Of a stretch of 64,000 nucleotides of DNA, positions 1 to 8,112 are shown one piece after another. Origin of the DNA: Sporosarcina cascadiensis. Lineage in GTDB: Bacteria > Bacillota > Bacilli > Bacillales_A > Planococcaceae. The stretch covers positions 109,705 to 173,704 of the forward strand of contig NZ_WHVV01000009.1 in assembly GCF_009650995.1 (NCBI RefSeq). The letters run 5' to 3'. The notes below the pieces were generated by a model. The model had not been told where the DNA came from, did no database searches, and saw only the letters and a list, made by a program, of their open reading frames with translations. Made by a program: the position numbers and the translations under genes. Each line of letters begins with the position of its first letter. Within the stretch, counting starts at the first letter, position 1.

Positions 1-458
1 ATGTGGTATTTATGATTTCCACTAATCTGGGAGAACCTTTAAAACCTTTAGTCAGAGTCGCTTCAGGCGGAGAATTATCGAGAATGATGCTGGCTTTAAA
101 AACAATTTTCTCACAGCATCAAGGTGTGACTTCCATTATTTTTGATGAAGTGGATACAGGTGTGAGCGGACGGGTAGCACAGTCAATTGCAGAAAAAATT
201 GCTATGATTGCCAGTCATTCTCAAGTGCTCTGCATTTCGCATTTACCACAAGTCGCAGCGATGGCTGATCATCATTATTTGATAAAAAAAGAAATTCATG
301 ACGGCCGTACAACTACGGCAATTCACGATGTAATCCAAGAAGAACGCACAGAAGAATTATCACGTATGCTGTCAGGAGCTGAAATTACGCCGTTAACTCT
401 TCAGCACGCTGATGAATTATTGAAGCTGGCGAAACAAAGGAAGCAAGCTTTCCGATAA
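1..458 (+). CDS. recN: DNA repair protein RecN, C-terminal part (5' end outside window)
   Basis: RecN is an SMC-like ATPase that acts early at DNA double-strand breaks. Only the last 151 codons are present; the reading frame is open through the left edge, so the gene starts upstream. Visible motifs are those of the C-terminal ATP-binding half: the ABC signature-like ASGGELSR, the Walker B stretch IIFDEVDTGVSG and the following SHLPQVAAMA segment. The stop TAA is at 456-458. The gene lies directly upstream of spoIVB, the same order as in B. subtilis. The identification is firm; nothing can be said about its promoter or N-terminal half. Confidence 0.96.
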   Translation, partial: VVFMISTNLGEPLKPLVRVASGGELSRMMLALKTIFSQHQGVTSIIFDEVDTGVSGRVAQSIAEKIAMIASHSQVLCISHLPQVAAMADHHYLIKKEIHDGRTTTAIHDVIQEERTEELSRMLSGAEITPLTLQHADELLKLAKQRKQAFR

Positions 459-575
459 GGAAAAAAGTATAGACGTATCCGAACCGAGTGGTATCACGTA
501 CTGTTTATTTTACCCTTTCATACTTTCTCAACGAACGGACATACCAAAGATATCTTTCGTTAGAGGAGGTGAATC

Positions 576-1535
576 ATGGGATGGAATAAATCGTTTAAAA
601 CATTTTACAGTCTGCTTTTGCTGCTCTGTCTTTTCCCTGTAAATGCTTTTGCTCAGAGTGAATCCCTTATTCCAATGGGGCATTCGATTGGGATTCAAAT
701 GGATTTGAGTGGAATTTACGTGACCGGCGACGTTCTGATCGATAAGGAACAGTGGTTGAAAAAAGGGGATATCATTCAAGAATTGAATGGTGCTGAAACA
801 AAACAGCTTGTTCATTTTGAGCGTTCTCTTCAAAAAAAAGACGGAGCTACGATGACAGTCGGCATTCTGCGGAATGGAGAAAAGATGACTCTCCAGGCAG
901 ATTTGCAACTCATTAAGCGCGTGTCTCCTTTTTTGAAAGACCGGACAGAAGGTACAGGCACCCTGACGTACGTCGACCCGGAAACCGGTACGTACGGAGC
1001 GCTGGGCCATCAAATTATCGACAGTACTTTGCAGACGCCTCCTTCATTTGAAAAGGGCGCGATTTATTTATCGGAAATTAATCAGATCAAGAAAAGTTCT
1101 CCGGGTTTTCCGGGCTATAAAATTTCCTCAATAGTCGATCCGAATAATTTACTCGGAACTATTCGGACCAACAGTATTTATGGGATTTTTGGCAACTGGA
1201 AGAACGCCTACAGTAAAGTGTTGGCCGAACCGCTTGAAATTATGCAGCCATTGGAAGTGAATGTCGGCCCTGCGGAAATCTTCACCACTGTAGAGGGTTC
1301 GAACGTCGAAAAGTTCCAGATACAGATCACCAAGCTGGAGGAAGATCAATTCCAGATCCTTTTAACTGATCAAAAGCTGTTGAAGAAAACGGGCGGTATT
1401 TTACAGGGAATGAGCGGAAGTCCTGTGATCCAGAACGGAAAATTCGTTGGTGCGATTACGCATATGTTTGTCGATGAGCCGGAAAAAGGTGCCGGTTTAT
1501 TCCTCAAAACGATGAGAATGAGCGAAAAGAAGTGA
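576..1535 (+). CDS. spoIVB: SpoIVB intramembrane-signalling serine peptidase (S55)
   Basis: SpoIVB is made in the forespore, secreted into the intermembrane space and cleaves SpoIVFA to trigger pro-sigma-K processing. The 319-residue product has an N-terminal membrane/signal segment (about residues 9-26), a PDZ-like region (about 33-110), then the S55 peptidase domain. The putative triad is His145 (GALGHQ), Asp265 and Ser280 (QGMSGSP); the Asp-Ser spacing of 15 equals that of B. subtilis SpoIVB as remembered (D363, S378). The start has a strong ribosome site (GAGGAGGTGA) just upstream. The protein is roughly 100 residues shorter than the B. subtilis protein, mostly before the PDZ region. A good terminator follows, so it is transcribed apart from spo0A. 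Confidence 0.95.
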   Translation: MGWNKSFKTFYSLLLLLCLFPVNAFAQSESLIPMGHSIGIQMDLSGIYVTGDVLIDKEQWLKKGDIIQELNGAETKQLVHFERSLQKKDGATMTVGILRNGEKMTLQADLQLIKRVSPFLKDRTEGTGTLTYVDPETGTYGALGHQIIDSTLQTPPSFEKGAIYLSEINQIKKSSPGFPGYKISSIVDPNNLLGTIRTNSIYGIFGNWKNAYSKVLAEPLEIMQPLEVNVGPAEIFTTVEGSNVEKFQIQITKLEEDQFQILLTDQKLLKKTGGILQGMSGSPVIQNGKFVGAITHMFVDEPEKGAGLFLKTMRMSEKK

Positions 1536-1574
1536 AAAATGACCTGCGCGGATTCCAGCGCAGGTCATTTTTTT
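1536..1574 (+). terminator. Rho-independent terminator after spoIVB
   Basis: An inverted repeat with arms AATGACCTGCGC and GCGCAGGTCATT surrounds a short loop and runs into a T-tract, immediately after the spoIVB stop codon. Confidence 0.9.
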
Positions 1575-1581
1575 AGATTTA

Positions 1582-1618
1582 TTCGACAGGAATAAGAATA
1601 AAACAGAAAAAAGTCGAA
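1582..1618 (+). promoter_or_regulatory. Spo0A-box pair upstream of spo0A
   Basis: TTCGACA at 1582-1588 is the exact reverse complement of the 0A box TGTCGAA. A second, direct-orientation near match AGTCGAA (6 of 7) lies at 1612-1618. They sit about 150-190 bp upstream of the spo0A start, in the leader after the spoIVB terminator. In B. subtilis spo0A is autoregulated through 0A boxes, so this is the expected arrangement. A clear sigma-A or sigma-H promoter could not be fixed. Confidence 0.6.
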
Positions 1619-1770
1619 ATAGATAGAAACCGTCGTACAGAAGTAACATTTTGAATGAATTTCAAAGTTAAAGTAGAAATTACCAAAATTTTCACTTGCG
1701 ATATGAAGAGACAAACAACGTTAGACAAAGACAAAAAATCATGTCTACTTTATTTCGGGGGGAATCGGGA

Positions 1771-2565
1771 ATGGAAAAAGTGAAAATAGCAATTGTGGAT
1801 GACAATAAAGAATTAGTAAAAATGATGACGTCTTACTTTGAAAAGTATTCGGAAATAGAAGTGATTTGGACAGCGAACAATGGACAGATTTGTTTATCCA
1901 TGCTGGAACAGGAACGTCCGGATATTTTATTATTGGATATTATCATGCCGCATCTGGACGGGATCGGCGTGCTGGAAACTTTGCATGAGACCAATTCAAA
2001 GGGAGATATGCAGATCATGATGCTCACTGCTTTCGGACAGGAGACCGTGATGTCCCAAGCTGCAGGATTAGGTGCTTCATATTTCATGCTGAAGCCTTTT
2101 GAATTAGATCGGTTGATTGGGCAAATATTCAAGGCGGCCGGAAAATCAAAGACAAATAACTCCTCCTATGCTGTACAGCAGCCGTCACAGCCAACTGGCG
2201 CTGTGACGCAAAAAGTTCTTGATACGGCGATCACGTCGATGATTAAAGAAATCGGGGTGCCTGCTCATATTAAAGGCTATGCATTTCTGCGTGAGGCCAT
2301 TCAAATGGTTTACACGGATGTGGAACTGCTGGGATCTGTTACAAAAATTCTCTATCCGGATATTGCGAAAAAGTATAATACAACACCATCGCGTGTCGAA
2401 CGGGCAATCCGCCACGCAATTGAAGTAGCGTGGAACAGAGGGAATTATGATTTAATTTCCAAAACATTCGGGTACACAGTACACCACTTAAAAAGCAAGC
2501 CGACAAACTCTGAGTTTATTGCAATGATTGCAGATAAAATCCGTTTGGAACATATGGTAAGCTGA
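1771..2565 (+). CDS. spo0A: Sporulation master response regulator Spo0A
   Basis: Spo0A is the phosphorelay end point that switches cells into sporulation. The start at 1771 ([14 protein letters not shown]) aligns with known Spo0A proteins and gives 264 residues; an upstream in-frame extension to 1696 is not expected to be translated. The receiver domain (about 1-120) shows the acidic pocket VDDN, the phospho-acceptor in [11 protein letters not shown] and the switch region MLTAFGQE with a conserved Lys in LKPF. The C-terminal DNA-binding domain is very conserved, including [20 protein letters not shown] recognition residues (here [16 protein letters not shown]). A Ser/Thr/Pro/Gln-rich linker of about 20 residues joins the domains. 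Probably autoregulated by the 0A boxes upstream. Confidence 0.98.
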   Translation: MEKVKIAIVDDNKELVKMMTSYFEKYSEIEVIWTANNGQICLSMLEQERPDILLLDIIMPHLDGIGVLETLHETNSKGDMQIMMLTAFGQETVMSQAAGLGASYFMLKPFELDRLIGQIFKAAGKSKTNNSSYAVQQPSQPTGAVTQKVLDTAITSMIKEIGVPAHIKGYAFLREAIQMVYTDVELLGSVTKILYPDIAKKYNTTPSRVERAIRHAIEVAWNRGNYDLISKTFGYTVHHLKSKPTNSEFIAMIADKIRLEHMVS

Positions 2566-2717
2566 GGGTATCTGGGAGAATAGTTAGATTATAATTATAA
2601 ATGGAAGAAAAAGTTCGTACTTGTGAGAAAAAATACTTATTTATCGGTATTTTGGATATAAAGGACTATCCCTTTCTAAACTTAATCTCTTATACTTGTA
2701 TAATATGAGGAGGGATT

Positions 2718-4283
2718 TTGTTGTTAGTAGAAAATGAACATTTTATCCTTTTAGAAGAGAATAATAAAGTAATTATGAGAACTGTAAAACAAGGTTTTCC
2801 CATAAAGTCATTTGATGCGCTGACAGCGGATCTTCCAAGATTAAAATTACACTCATTCAAAGAATTAATGAAAGCGCTGCAAACTGAAGGAGAACATGAA
2901 ATCGGCATATTTTCTGCACCCTGTGAATTATATATTTCACCAAGCAAAATGAAGGCCGAGTTATATATTCATGCGACTACAGAAGAATATGCTTCTAACA
3001 GAGAGCTATATATAGACCAGGCAATCGGACTGCTGGAATCTAAAGGTGTATCTTATAGTAAAGAACTGCTTTATAAAATGCCTTTCGTTCCAGGCAATCC
3101 GATGTTGGCTGCTGTCGGCCGGGAACCGGTGAAAGGCCAGGATGCCAGTGTCTCGTACATTGAAATGCCCGACCGTAAACCAATATTGCGGGAAGATGGA
3201 TCGGTAGACCATTACGAACTGAATTTTGTGACGTCGATTGCGAAAGATGATTGGCTTGGCGAAAAGATACCTGCTCAAGAGGGCGTTCCGGGATTCGACA
3301 TTTTCGGAAATATAATTGCTGCAAAAAGAGGCGAAGATATCAAATTGGTTTATGACCGCCAGTCAGTCGGAGAATTCCAAGAAGAAGGAAAAGTCGTCTT
3401 GCGGGCATTGCATGGGGGTGCGCTGGAGCAGACGAATGGCCTGCTGGCTGTTGGCAAGCAACTGATTATACCGGAGGATGTCGGAACCAAGACTGGATCT
3501 ATTACATTTGACGGCGCAGTACGAGTTCACGGCACTGTGCAGGCAGGTTTTTCGGTCAATGCTACTGGTGATATTTCAATAGAAGGAAAAGAAGGTATTA
3601 CCAACGCCAAAGAAATTCGTTCTGAAGAAGGAGACGTCTATATTAAGGGTGGCGTTTTTGGAGCGGGTGAGACGGTGATCGAAGCCAAAAACTCTGTGTT
3701 CGTCAAACATGCAAACAATGCAAAAATTTATGGGAAACAGGTCAATATCGGCCTGTATTCATTGGGGTCTGAAATTTATGCAGACTATATCAGCATTGAC
3801 CGTCATAAAGGGAAAGTCATCGGCGGCATTACAGAGGCGTTATTTTCCATCGAGTGCGCGTTTGCAGGGAATAGTCACGAACGATTAACTAAGCTCACGG
3901 TTAAAGGTGTGGATAAAGAGGGTGAGCTGGAAGAGATTCAACGTTTGGCGGAACAATTGAAAAATGAGCATGAAGAACTAAAGAAAATTGAGTTGACAAT
4001 GGGGAAGATGGAAACAGTAAAAAGCAGTTTATCTGCAGCTCAGCTGGAGATGCTTGATAAGATGGGCACTACAATCCAAGCAAAGCAGCAGCAAATCATG
4101 AGTCTTGACCAAACGATCAAAACAAAACTTGAACTGGTTCAGACTGCCGTCTCTCCCAAAATAGAAGTGACAAGGGAGGCATATCCGGGTGTGAATCTGC
4201 AGATCGGTAAAATGTCTGCTATGTTGAATCGTGAAACAAAAGGAGTATTTGAACTGACTGGCGAAGGGGTTTTGAATGTCTAA
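2718..4283 (+). CDS. FapA/DUF342 family protein
   Basis: A 521-residue protein of the FapA (DUF342, 'flagellar assembly protein A') family. These proteins have a middle right-handed beta-helix-like domain of polymer-forming type; here Gly-rich repeats around residues 230-380 (for example the stretch with GTVQAGFSVNATGDISIEGK) fit that, and a Glu/Lys-rich coiled coil follows at about 390-480. Molecular function is not established; related proteins have been linked to flagella and to cell-surface or spore structures. Start is TTG at 2718 (or TTG 2721), placed 4-10 bases after an AGGAGGG ribosome site. It overlaps the next gene by 8 bases, implying translational coupling. Confidence 0.8.
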   Translation: MLLVENEHFILLEENNKVIMRTVKQGFPIKSFDALTADLPRLKLHSFKELMKALQTEGEHEIGIFSAPCELYISPSKMKAELYIHATTEEYASNRELYIDQAIGLLESKGVSYSKELLYKMPFVPGNPMLAAVGREPVKGQDASVSYIEMPDRKPILREDGSVDHYELNFVTSIAKDDWLGEKIPAQEGVPGFDIFGNIIAAKRGEDIKLVYDRQSVGEFQEEGKVVLRALHGGALEQTNGLLAVGKQLIIPEDVGTKTGSITFDGAVRVHGTVQAGFSVNATGDISIEGKEGITNAKEIRSEEGDVYIKGGVFGAGETVIEAKNSVFVKHANNAKIYGKQVNIGLYSLGSEIYADYISIDRHKGKVIGGITEALFSIECAFAGNSHERLTKLTVKGVDKEGELEEIQRLAEQLKNEHEELKKIELTMGKMETVKSSLSAAQLEMLDKMGTTIQAKQQQIMSLDQTIKTKLELVQTAVSPKIEVTREAYPGVNLQIGKMSAMLNRETKGVFELTGEGVLNV

Positions 4284-4995
4284 TAATCAGGTGTTTGCAC
4301 ATCGCGGAGCATCAGGGAGTCATTTTGAAAATACGATGGGCGCGTTTCGAGCCGCTGTAAAACAGGGAGCTGACGGCATAGAATTAGATGTCCAGCAAAC
4401 AAAGGACGGGACACTTGTGGTCATTCATGACGATCGGCTGTCCCGCGTTACAGGAGTAGAACGGCAGATCAACGACATAACTTCAGAAGAACTGCGGCAT
4501 ATCAAGGTGGGGAAAACAGGAAGCAGGAGAGTTTTTGGGCAGCCTGTACCTAATTTATTTGATGTGGTGTCTTTTTGTATTGAAAACCAATTGTCGCTGA
4601 ATATTGAATTAAAAGAGACTGTATACGGTCAGCCTGCAGCAATTGAGAAGATCCTGCATTATACAGAAGGGCTTGCGGATGTTCATATTTCCTCTTTTGA
4701 TTATCAAACGCTTCAGTTAGTCAAGGAGCTGGACACCCATATGGAAACTGCACTGCTGCTGAAAAAGAATTCTGTTGACTGGGCGGATTTAACGTCATAT
4801 GAAGTAGATGCATTCCACTTTCATAAGCGACTATGGAAAGATCCTTATCAGGAACATCTCAAGTCCAGCGGCAAGACGTTGCGAATGTACGGTGTAACAG
4901 GAGCCGAGTCTTTTCTTGCTTCCGCTCCGGAAGTTACTGGCTGGATTACAGACTATCCGAAACGTGTCCAGAAAAAAATAAAAGGATCAAGGTAA
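4276..4995 (+). CDS. yqiK: Glycerophosphodiester phosphodiesterase
   Basis: Hydrolyses glycerophosphodiesters (from phospholipid turnover or wall polymers) to glycerol 3-phosphate and an alcohol. The 239-residue GDPD TIM-barrel has the N-terminal catalytic motif AHRGASGSHFENTMGAF (His9, Arg10, Glu18), then IELDVQQTKDG with metal-binding acids and the second catalytic His in VVIHDD, and the later metal ligand in LNIELKE. There is no signal peptide, so it is cytoplasmic. It overlaps the FapA-like gene by 8 bases and is followed by a terminator. Symbol follows the syntenic B. subtilis gene near spo0A. Confidence 0.9.
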   Translation: MSNNQVFAHRGASGSHFENTMGAFRAAVKQGADGIELDVQQTKDGTLVVIHDDRLSRVTGVERQINDITSEELRHIKVGKTGSRRVFGQPVPNLFDVVSFCIENQLSLNIELKETVYGQPAAIEKILHYTEGLADVHISSFDYQTLQLVKELDTHMETALLLKKNSVDWADLTSYEVDAFHFHKRLWKDPYQEHLKSSGKTLRMYGVTGAESFLASAPEVTGWITDYPKRVQKKIKGSR

Positions 4996-5019
4996 GCGAT
5001 ATACCTTGGTCCTTTTATT
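4979..5019. terminator. Bidirectional terminator between convergent genes
   Basis: Arms AAAGGATCAAGGT (4981-4993) and ACCTTGGTCCTTT (5003-5015), one mismatch, with T-runs on both strands. It serves the phosphodiesterase gene and the convergent DUF2627 gene, overlapping the ends of both. Confidence 0.8.
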
Positions 5020-5257
5020 TAATGTCCTTTTTGAATCGGTCAGCTGCTCTGCCGCTTCTCCGGTCACGCCGCAGAAGAAAACCTGCGAAGAATCCTAAAC
5101 CTGCCACAAAAAGCAGTAAGCCGCCTAAGAATTGCATCCAAATGAATGGAAATGGCTGAAACAAATGTCCAAATAATGAATCGCGCATTAATTTAATACC
5201 AAGAGCTGCTGCAATTCCTGGAATCAGCAGAACAATAAACGCAGCAAGACGTGCCAT
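5015..5257 (-). CDS. DUF2627 family small membrane protein
   Basis: An 80-residue protein with two hydrophobic segments (about residues 3-22 and 38-60) and a basic, Arg/Lys-rich C-terminal tail (LLRRDRRSGR). It resembles the DUF2627 family found next to the leucine dehydrogenase region in Bacillus; function unknown. The ATG at 5257 is preferred to the TTG three codons earlier because the AAGGGG ribosome site abuts that TTG but lies 9 bases before the ATG. Convergent with the phosphodiesterase gene. Confidence 0.75.
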   Translation of the reverse strand: MARLAAFIVLLIPGIAAALGIKLMRDSLFGHLFQPFPFIWMQFLGGLLLFVAGLGFFAGFLLRRDRRSGRAADRFKKDIK

Positions 5258-5457
5258 AATCTTCAACCCCTTACCTAATTAATTTTACCGTGTAAGGATG
5301 GATTGTCAAGGACCGTGCCATCATGTACGATGGAGATGTAGACAATATGTTAACACGCAGGAAAATCAATGATTGGCTGTCAAAGTTGCATTCTGTCTAT
5401 AAGAAACCTAAAATTAATTACATAGAAATCTAATTTTACTTACTTGGAGGGATAGCA

Positions 5458-6555
5458 ATGGAATTATTCACTTATATGGAAGATCACGATTATGAACAGC
5501 TTGTACTTTGTTATGACAAAACATCCGGATTAAAGGCGGTTATCGCGATACATGATACAACGCTTGGACCTGCACTTGGCGGAGCACGCATGTGGACGTA
5601 CGACAGTGAAGAAGCGGCAATTGAGGATGCACTGCGTCTGGCAAAAGGCATGACATATAAAAACGCTGCTGCAGGGTTAAATTTAGGCGGTGGTAAAACA
5701 GTCATCATCGGCGATCCGAAAAAAGATAAGAACGATGAATTATTCCGTGCGCTGGGACGCTATATAGAAGGGCTGAACGGCCGCTATATCACCGCTGAAG
5801 ACGTAGGGACAACTGAATTTGATATGGACTTGATCCATTTGGAAACAGATTACGTCACAGGCATATCTTCCGGCACAGGCTCCTCAGGAAATCCATCACC
5901 TGTTACAGCACTTGGTATATACAAAGGAATGAAGGCTGCGGCAAAAGAAGCATTCGGTGATGATTCATTGGAAGGAAAGACTATCACAGTCCAAGGAGTA
6001 GGGAATGTAGCATATACGTTATGTGAATATCTACATAGTGAAGGCGCCAAGCTGATTGTTACGGATATTAATAAAGAGGCTGTTCAACGGGCAGTGGATG
6101 CATTCGGAGCAATAGCTGTTGAAACAGATGAAATTTATTCACAGGAAGCGGATATCTTTGCACCGTGTGCACTCGGTGCAGTTATCAATGATGAAACTCT
6201 CCCTCAATTCAAAGTGAAAGTCATTGCAGGTTCAGCAAATAACCAATTGAAAAACCCTGAACACGGCGACCGGCTTCATGAAATGGGAATTGTTTATGCG
6301 CCGGACTACGTCATCAATTCTGGCGGTGTCATCAACGTAGCCGATGAACTCATAGGCTATAATAAAGAACGTGCATTAAAACGTGTAGAAGGCATTTATG
6401 ATACGATCCTAAAAATATTTGAAATTTCTAAACGGGACGGTATTCCTTCCTATCAGGCAGCAGATCGTTTGGCGGAAGAGAGAATGGCGAGGGTGGCTGC
6501 GACAAGAAATACATTCCTGCGAAGTGAAAAGAGTATTCTATCAGACAAAAAGTAA
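5458..6555 (+). CDS. bcd: Leucine dehydrogenase
   Basis: NAD-dependent oxidative deamination of leucine, valine and isoleucine to the branched-chain 2-keto acids. The 365-residue protein carries the Glu/Leu/Phe/Val dehydrogenase motif with Lys68 and the catalytic Lys80 in [13 protein letters not shown], the same numbering as the Bacillus/Lysinibacillus enzymes, and a Rossmann motif VQGVGNVA near residue 180. Start ATG follows TTGGAGGG. It heads the branched-chain keto acid dehydrogenase genes, supplying their substrates. In B. subtilis bcd sits between ptb and buk; neither is present here. A perfect 11-bp hairpin separates it from lpdV. Confidence 0.96.
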   Translation: MELFTYMEDHDYEQLVLCYDKTSGLKAVIAIHDTTLGPALGGARMWTYDSEEAAIEDALRLAKGMTYKNAAAGLNLGGGKTVIIGDPKKDKNDELFRALGRYIEGLNGRYITAEDVGTTEFDMDLIHLETDYVTGISSGTGSSGNPSPVTALGIYKGMKAAAKEAFGDDSLEGKTITVQGVGNVAYTLCEYLHSEGAKLIVTDINKEAVQRAVDAFGAIAVETDEIYSQEADIFAPCALGAVINDETLPQFKVKVIAGSANNQLKNPEHGDRLHEMGIVYAPDYVINSGGVINVADELIGYNKERALKRVEGIYDTILKIFEISKRDGIPSYQAADRLAEERMARVAATRNTFLRSEKSILSDKK

Positions 6556-6574
6556 ATAAATATACAAAAAGAAG

Positions 6575-6610
6575 TCAGCGGTGGGCACTGAACAGACAAC
6601 CCACCGCTGA
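6575..6610 (+). other. Intercistronic hairpin between bcd and lpdV
   Basis: Perfect 11-bp inverted repeat: TCAGCGGTGGG (6575-6585) and CCCACCGCTGA (6600-6610) with a 14-base loop. It is not followed directly by a T-run (a weaker T-rich stretch appears about 17 bases later), so it may stabilise the upstream message end or act as a partial attenuator rather than a full terminator. Confidence 0.75.
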
Positions 6611-6671
6611 ACGTGCATGTCTACTATTATTTTTTAGAATTTAAATTTGTCGGTGAAAGGTGTGCGATTAT

Positions 6672-8099
6672 TTGAGCAAGGAATACGACTTAGTCATATT
6701 AGGCGGCGGGACAGGTGGCTATGTGGCAGCCATCCGTGCAGCACAGCTCGGGTTGCAAACAGCTATCGTCGAAAAATCAAAGCTTGGCGGAACATGTCTG
6801 CATAGCGGCTGTATCCCAAGTAAAGCCTTACTGAAAAGCGCTGAAGTCTTTCGGGCTGCCAGCAGCGAAGCGAGTGAATTCGGTGTGAATACGGGGGATG
6901 TGTCGCTGGACTTTTCCCAAGTGCAAAAAAGAAAGAATCAAATCGTCAGTCAGTTGCATGTAGGTGTTGAAAGCCTGATGAAAAAAGGGAAGATTGATGT
7001 CTTTCACGGAACAGGGAGAATACTGGGAGCTTCGATTTTCTCTCCAATGCCGGGGACCATTTCAGTTGAGATGGACAACGGTGATGAAAATGAAATTCTT
7101 ATTTTAAAAAACCTGATAATTGCTACAGGTTCTAAACCGAAAACTTTACCGGGATTGGATATTGATGAAGAGCAGATTCTGACTTCACAGGGAGCTCTGG
7201 AAATGAAGGCGCTTCCTTCTTCTATGACGATTATTGGCGGCGGTGTCATCGGAATTGAATGGGCATCTATGCTGAATGACTTTGGTGTGCAGGTCACTGT
7301 ACTGGATCGTCTGGAGCGCATTTTGGCGACGGAAGATCATGAAGTCGCAGCGACAGTCCAGAAGGCTCTGGAAAAGCGCGGTGTGACATTCAGATTAGGT
7401 GCAGCAATTCGAACGGATTCTATTCAGAAGCAACCAGGAGAAGTTACGGTTTCTTACCAGATGGGTGCGCAGGAATATTCAGTCAGCAGTGAAAGACTGC
7501 TAGTATCTGTGGGCCGGGACTCAGTCATCGATGATATCGGTTTGCAAAACACTGAAATCCAAGTGGAAAAAGGTACGATTCAGACGAATAAATTTTATCA
7601 AACGAAAGACCAGCATATTTATGCAATCGGAGATGTGATCGGCGGACTTCAATTGGCGCATATGGCGGAGCATGAAGGGTTATTTGCTGTCGATCATATA
7701 GCGGGTATCAAGCGTGAACCTTTGGATATGGATGCAGTTCCGCGCTGTGTATATTCGTTTCCGGAGACAGCTGCTATCGGTCTGACAGAAAAGCAGGCAG
7801 AAGAACGAGGGATCAAAGTGAAAGTAGGAAAGTTTCCATTTAAAGCGAATGGAAAAGCATTGGTGAATGGCTATGCAGAAGGTTTTGTGAAAGTTCTGGC
7901 TGATCAGGACAGTGACGATATAATCGGCGTTCATATGGTAGGTCCGCATGTTACAGATCTCATTTCCGAAGCCGGTCTTGCTATGGTTCTCAATGCAGTT
8001 CCTTGGGAAGTATCTTCTGCGATACACCCGCACCCGACATTATCTGAAGCACTCAGTGAAGCGGCTTTGGCTGTTGAAGGCATTGCCATTCACATGTGA
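6672..8099 (+). CDS. lpdV: Dihydrolipoyl dehydrogenase (E3) of branched-chain keto acid dehydrogenase
   Basis: FAD-dependent E3 that reoxidises the lipoyl group of the E2 subunit using NAD. The start is taken as TTG at 6672 (MSKEYDLVILGGG), 9 bases after an AAAGGTG ribosome site, giving 475 residues. Visible are the FAD-binding GGGTGG motif (11-16), the redox-active Cys42-Cys47 pair in GGTCLHSGCIPSK, the NAD-binding IIGGGVIGIEWA and the C-terminal HPHPTLSE active-site base (about His454). First gene of a tight lpdV-bkdAA-bkdAB-bkdB run. Confidence 0.95.
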   Translation: MSKEYDLVILGGGTGGYVAAIRAAQLGLQTAIVEKSKLGGTCLHSGCIPSKALLKSAEVFRAASSEASEFGVNTGDVSLDFSQVQKRKNQIVSQLHVGVESLMKKGKIDVFHGTGRILGASIFSPMPGTISVEMDNGDENEILILKNLIIATGSKPKTLPGLDIDEEQILTSQGALEMKALPSSMTIIGGGVIGIEWASMLNDFGVQVTVLDRLERILATEDHEVAATVQKALEKRGVTFRLGAAIRTDSIQKQPGEVTVSYQMGAQEYSVSSERLLVSVGRDSVIDDIGLQNTEIQVEKGTIQTNKFYQTKDQHIYAIGDVIGGLQLAHMAEHEGLFAVDHIAGIKREPLDMDAVPRCVYSFPETAAIGLTEKQAEERGIKVKVGKFPFKANGKALVNGYAEGFVKVLADQDSDDIIGVHMVGPHVTDLISEAGLAMVLNAVPWEVSSAIHPHPTLSEALSEAALAVEGIAIHM

Positions 8100-8112
8100 A
8101 GGAGGAAGCAGA

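Noticed and set aside
519..525. CATACTT before spoIVB as a sigma-G -10 element
   Set aside because: No acceptable -35 (TGAATA-like) was found 17-18 bases upstream, so the single box is not enough.
1696..1770. Longer N-terminus of Spo0A
   Set aside because: The extension is not present in the family and the start at 1771 aligns exactly with known Spo0A.
5373..5390. Sigma-54-like element TTGGC...TTGCA upstream of bcd
   Set aside because: The GG and GC dinucleotides are 11 bases apart; sigma-54 promoters require 10.
7948..8112. Upstream extension of bkdAA into lpdV
   Set aside because: It would overlap lpdV by about 150 bases; ATG 8113 has a strong ribosome site and fits the family.
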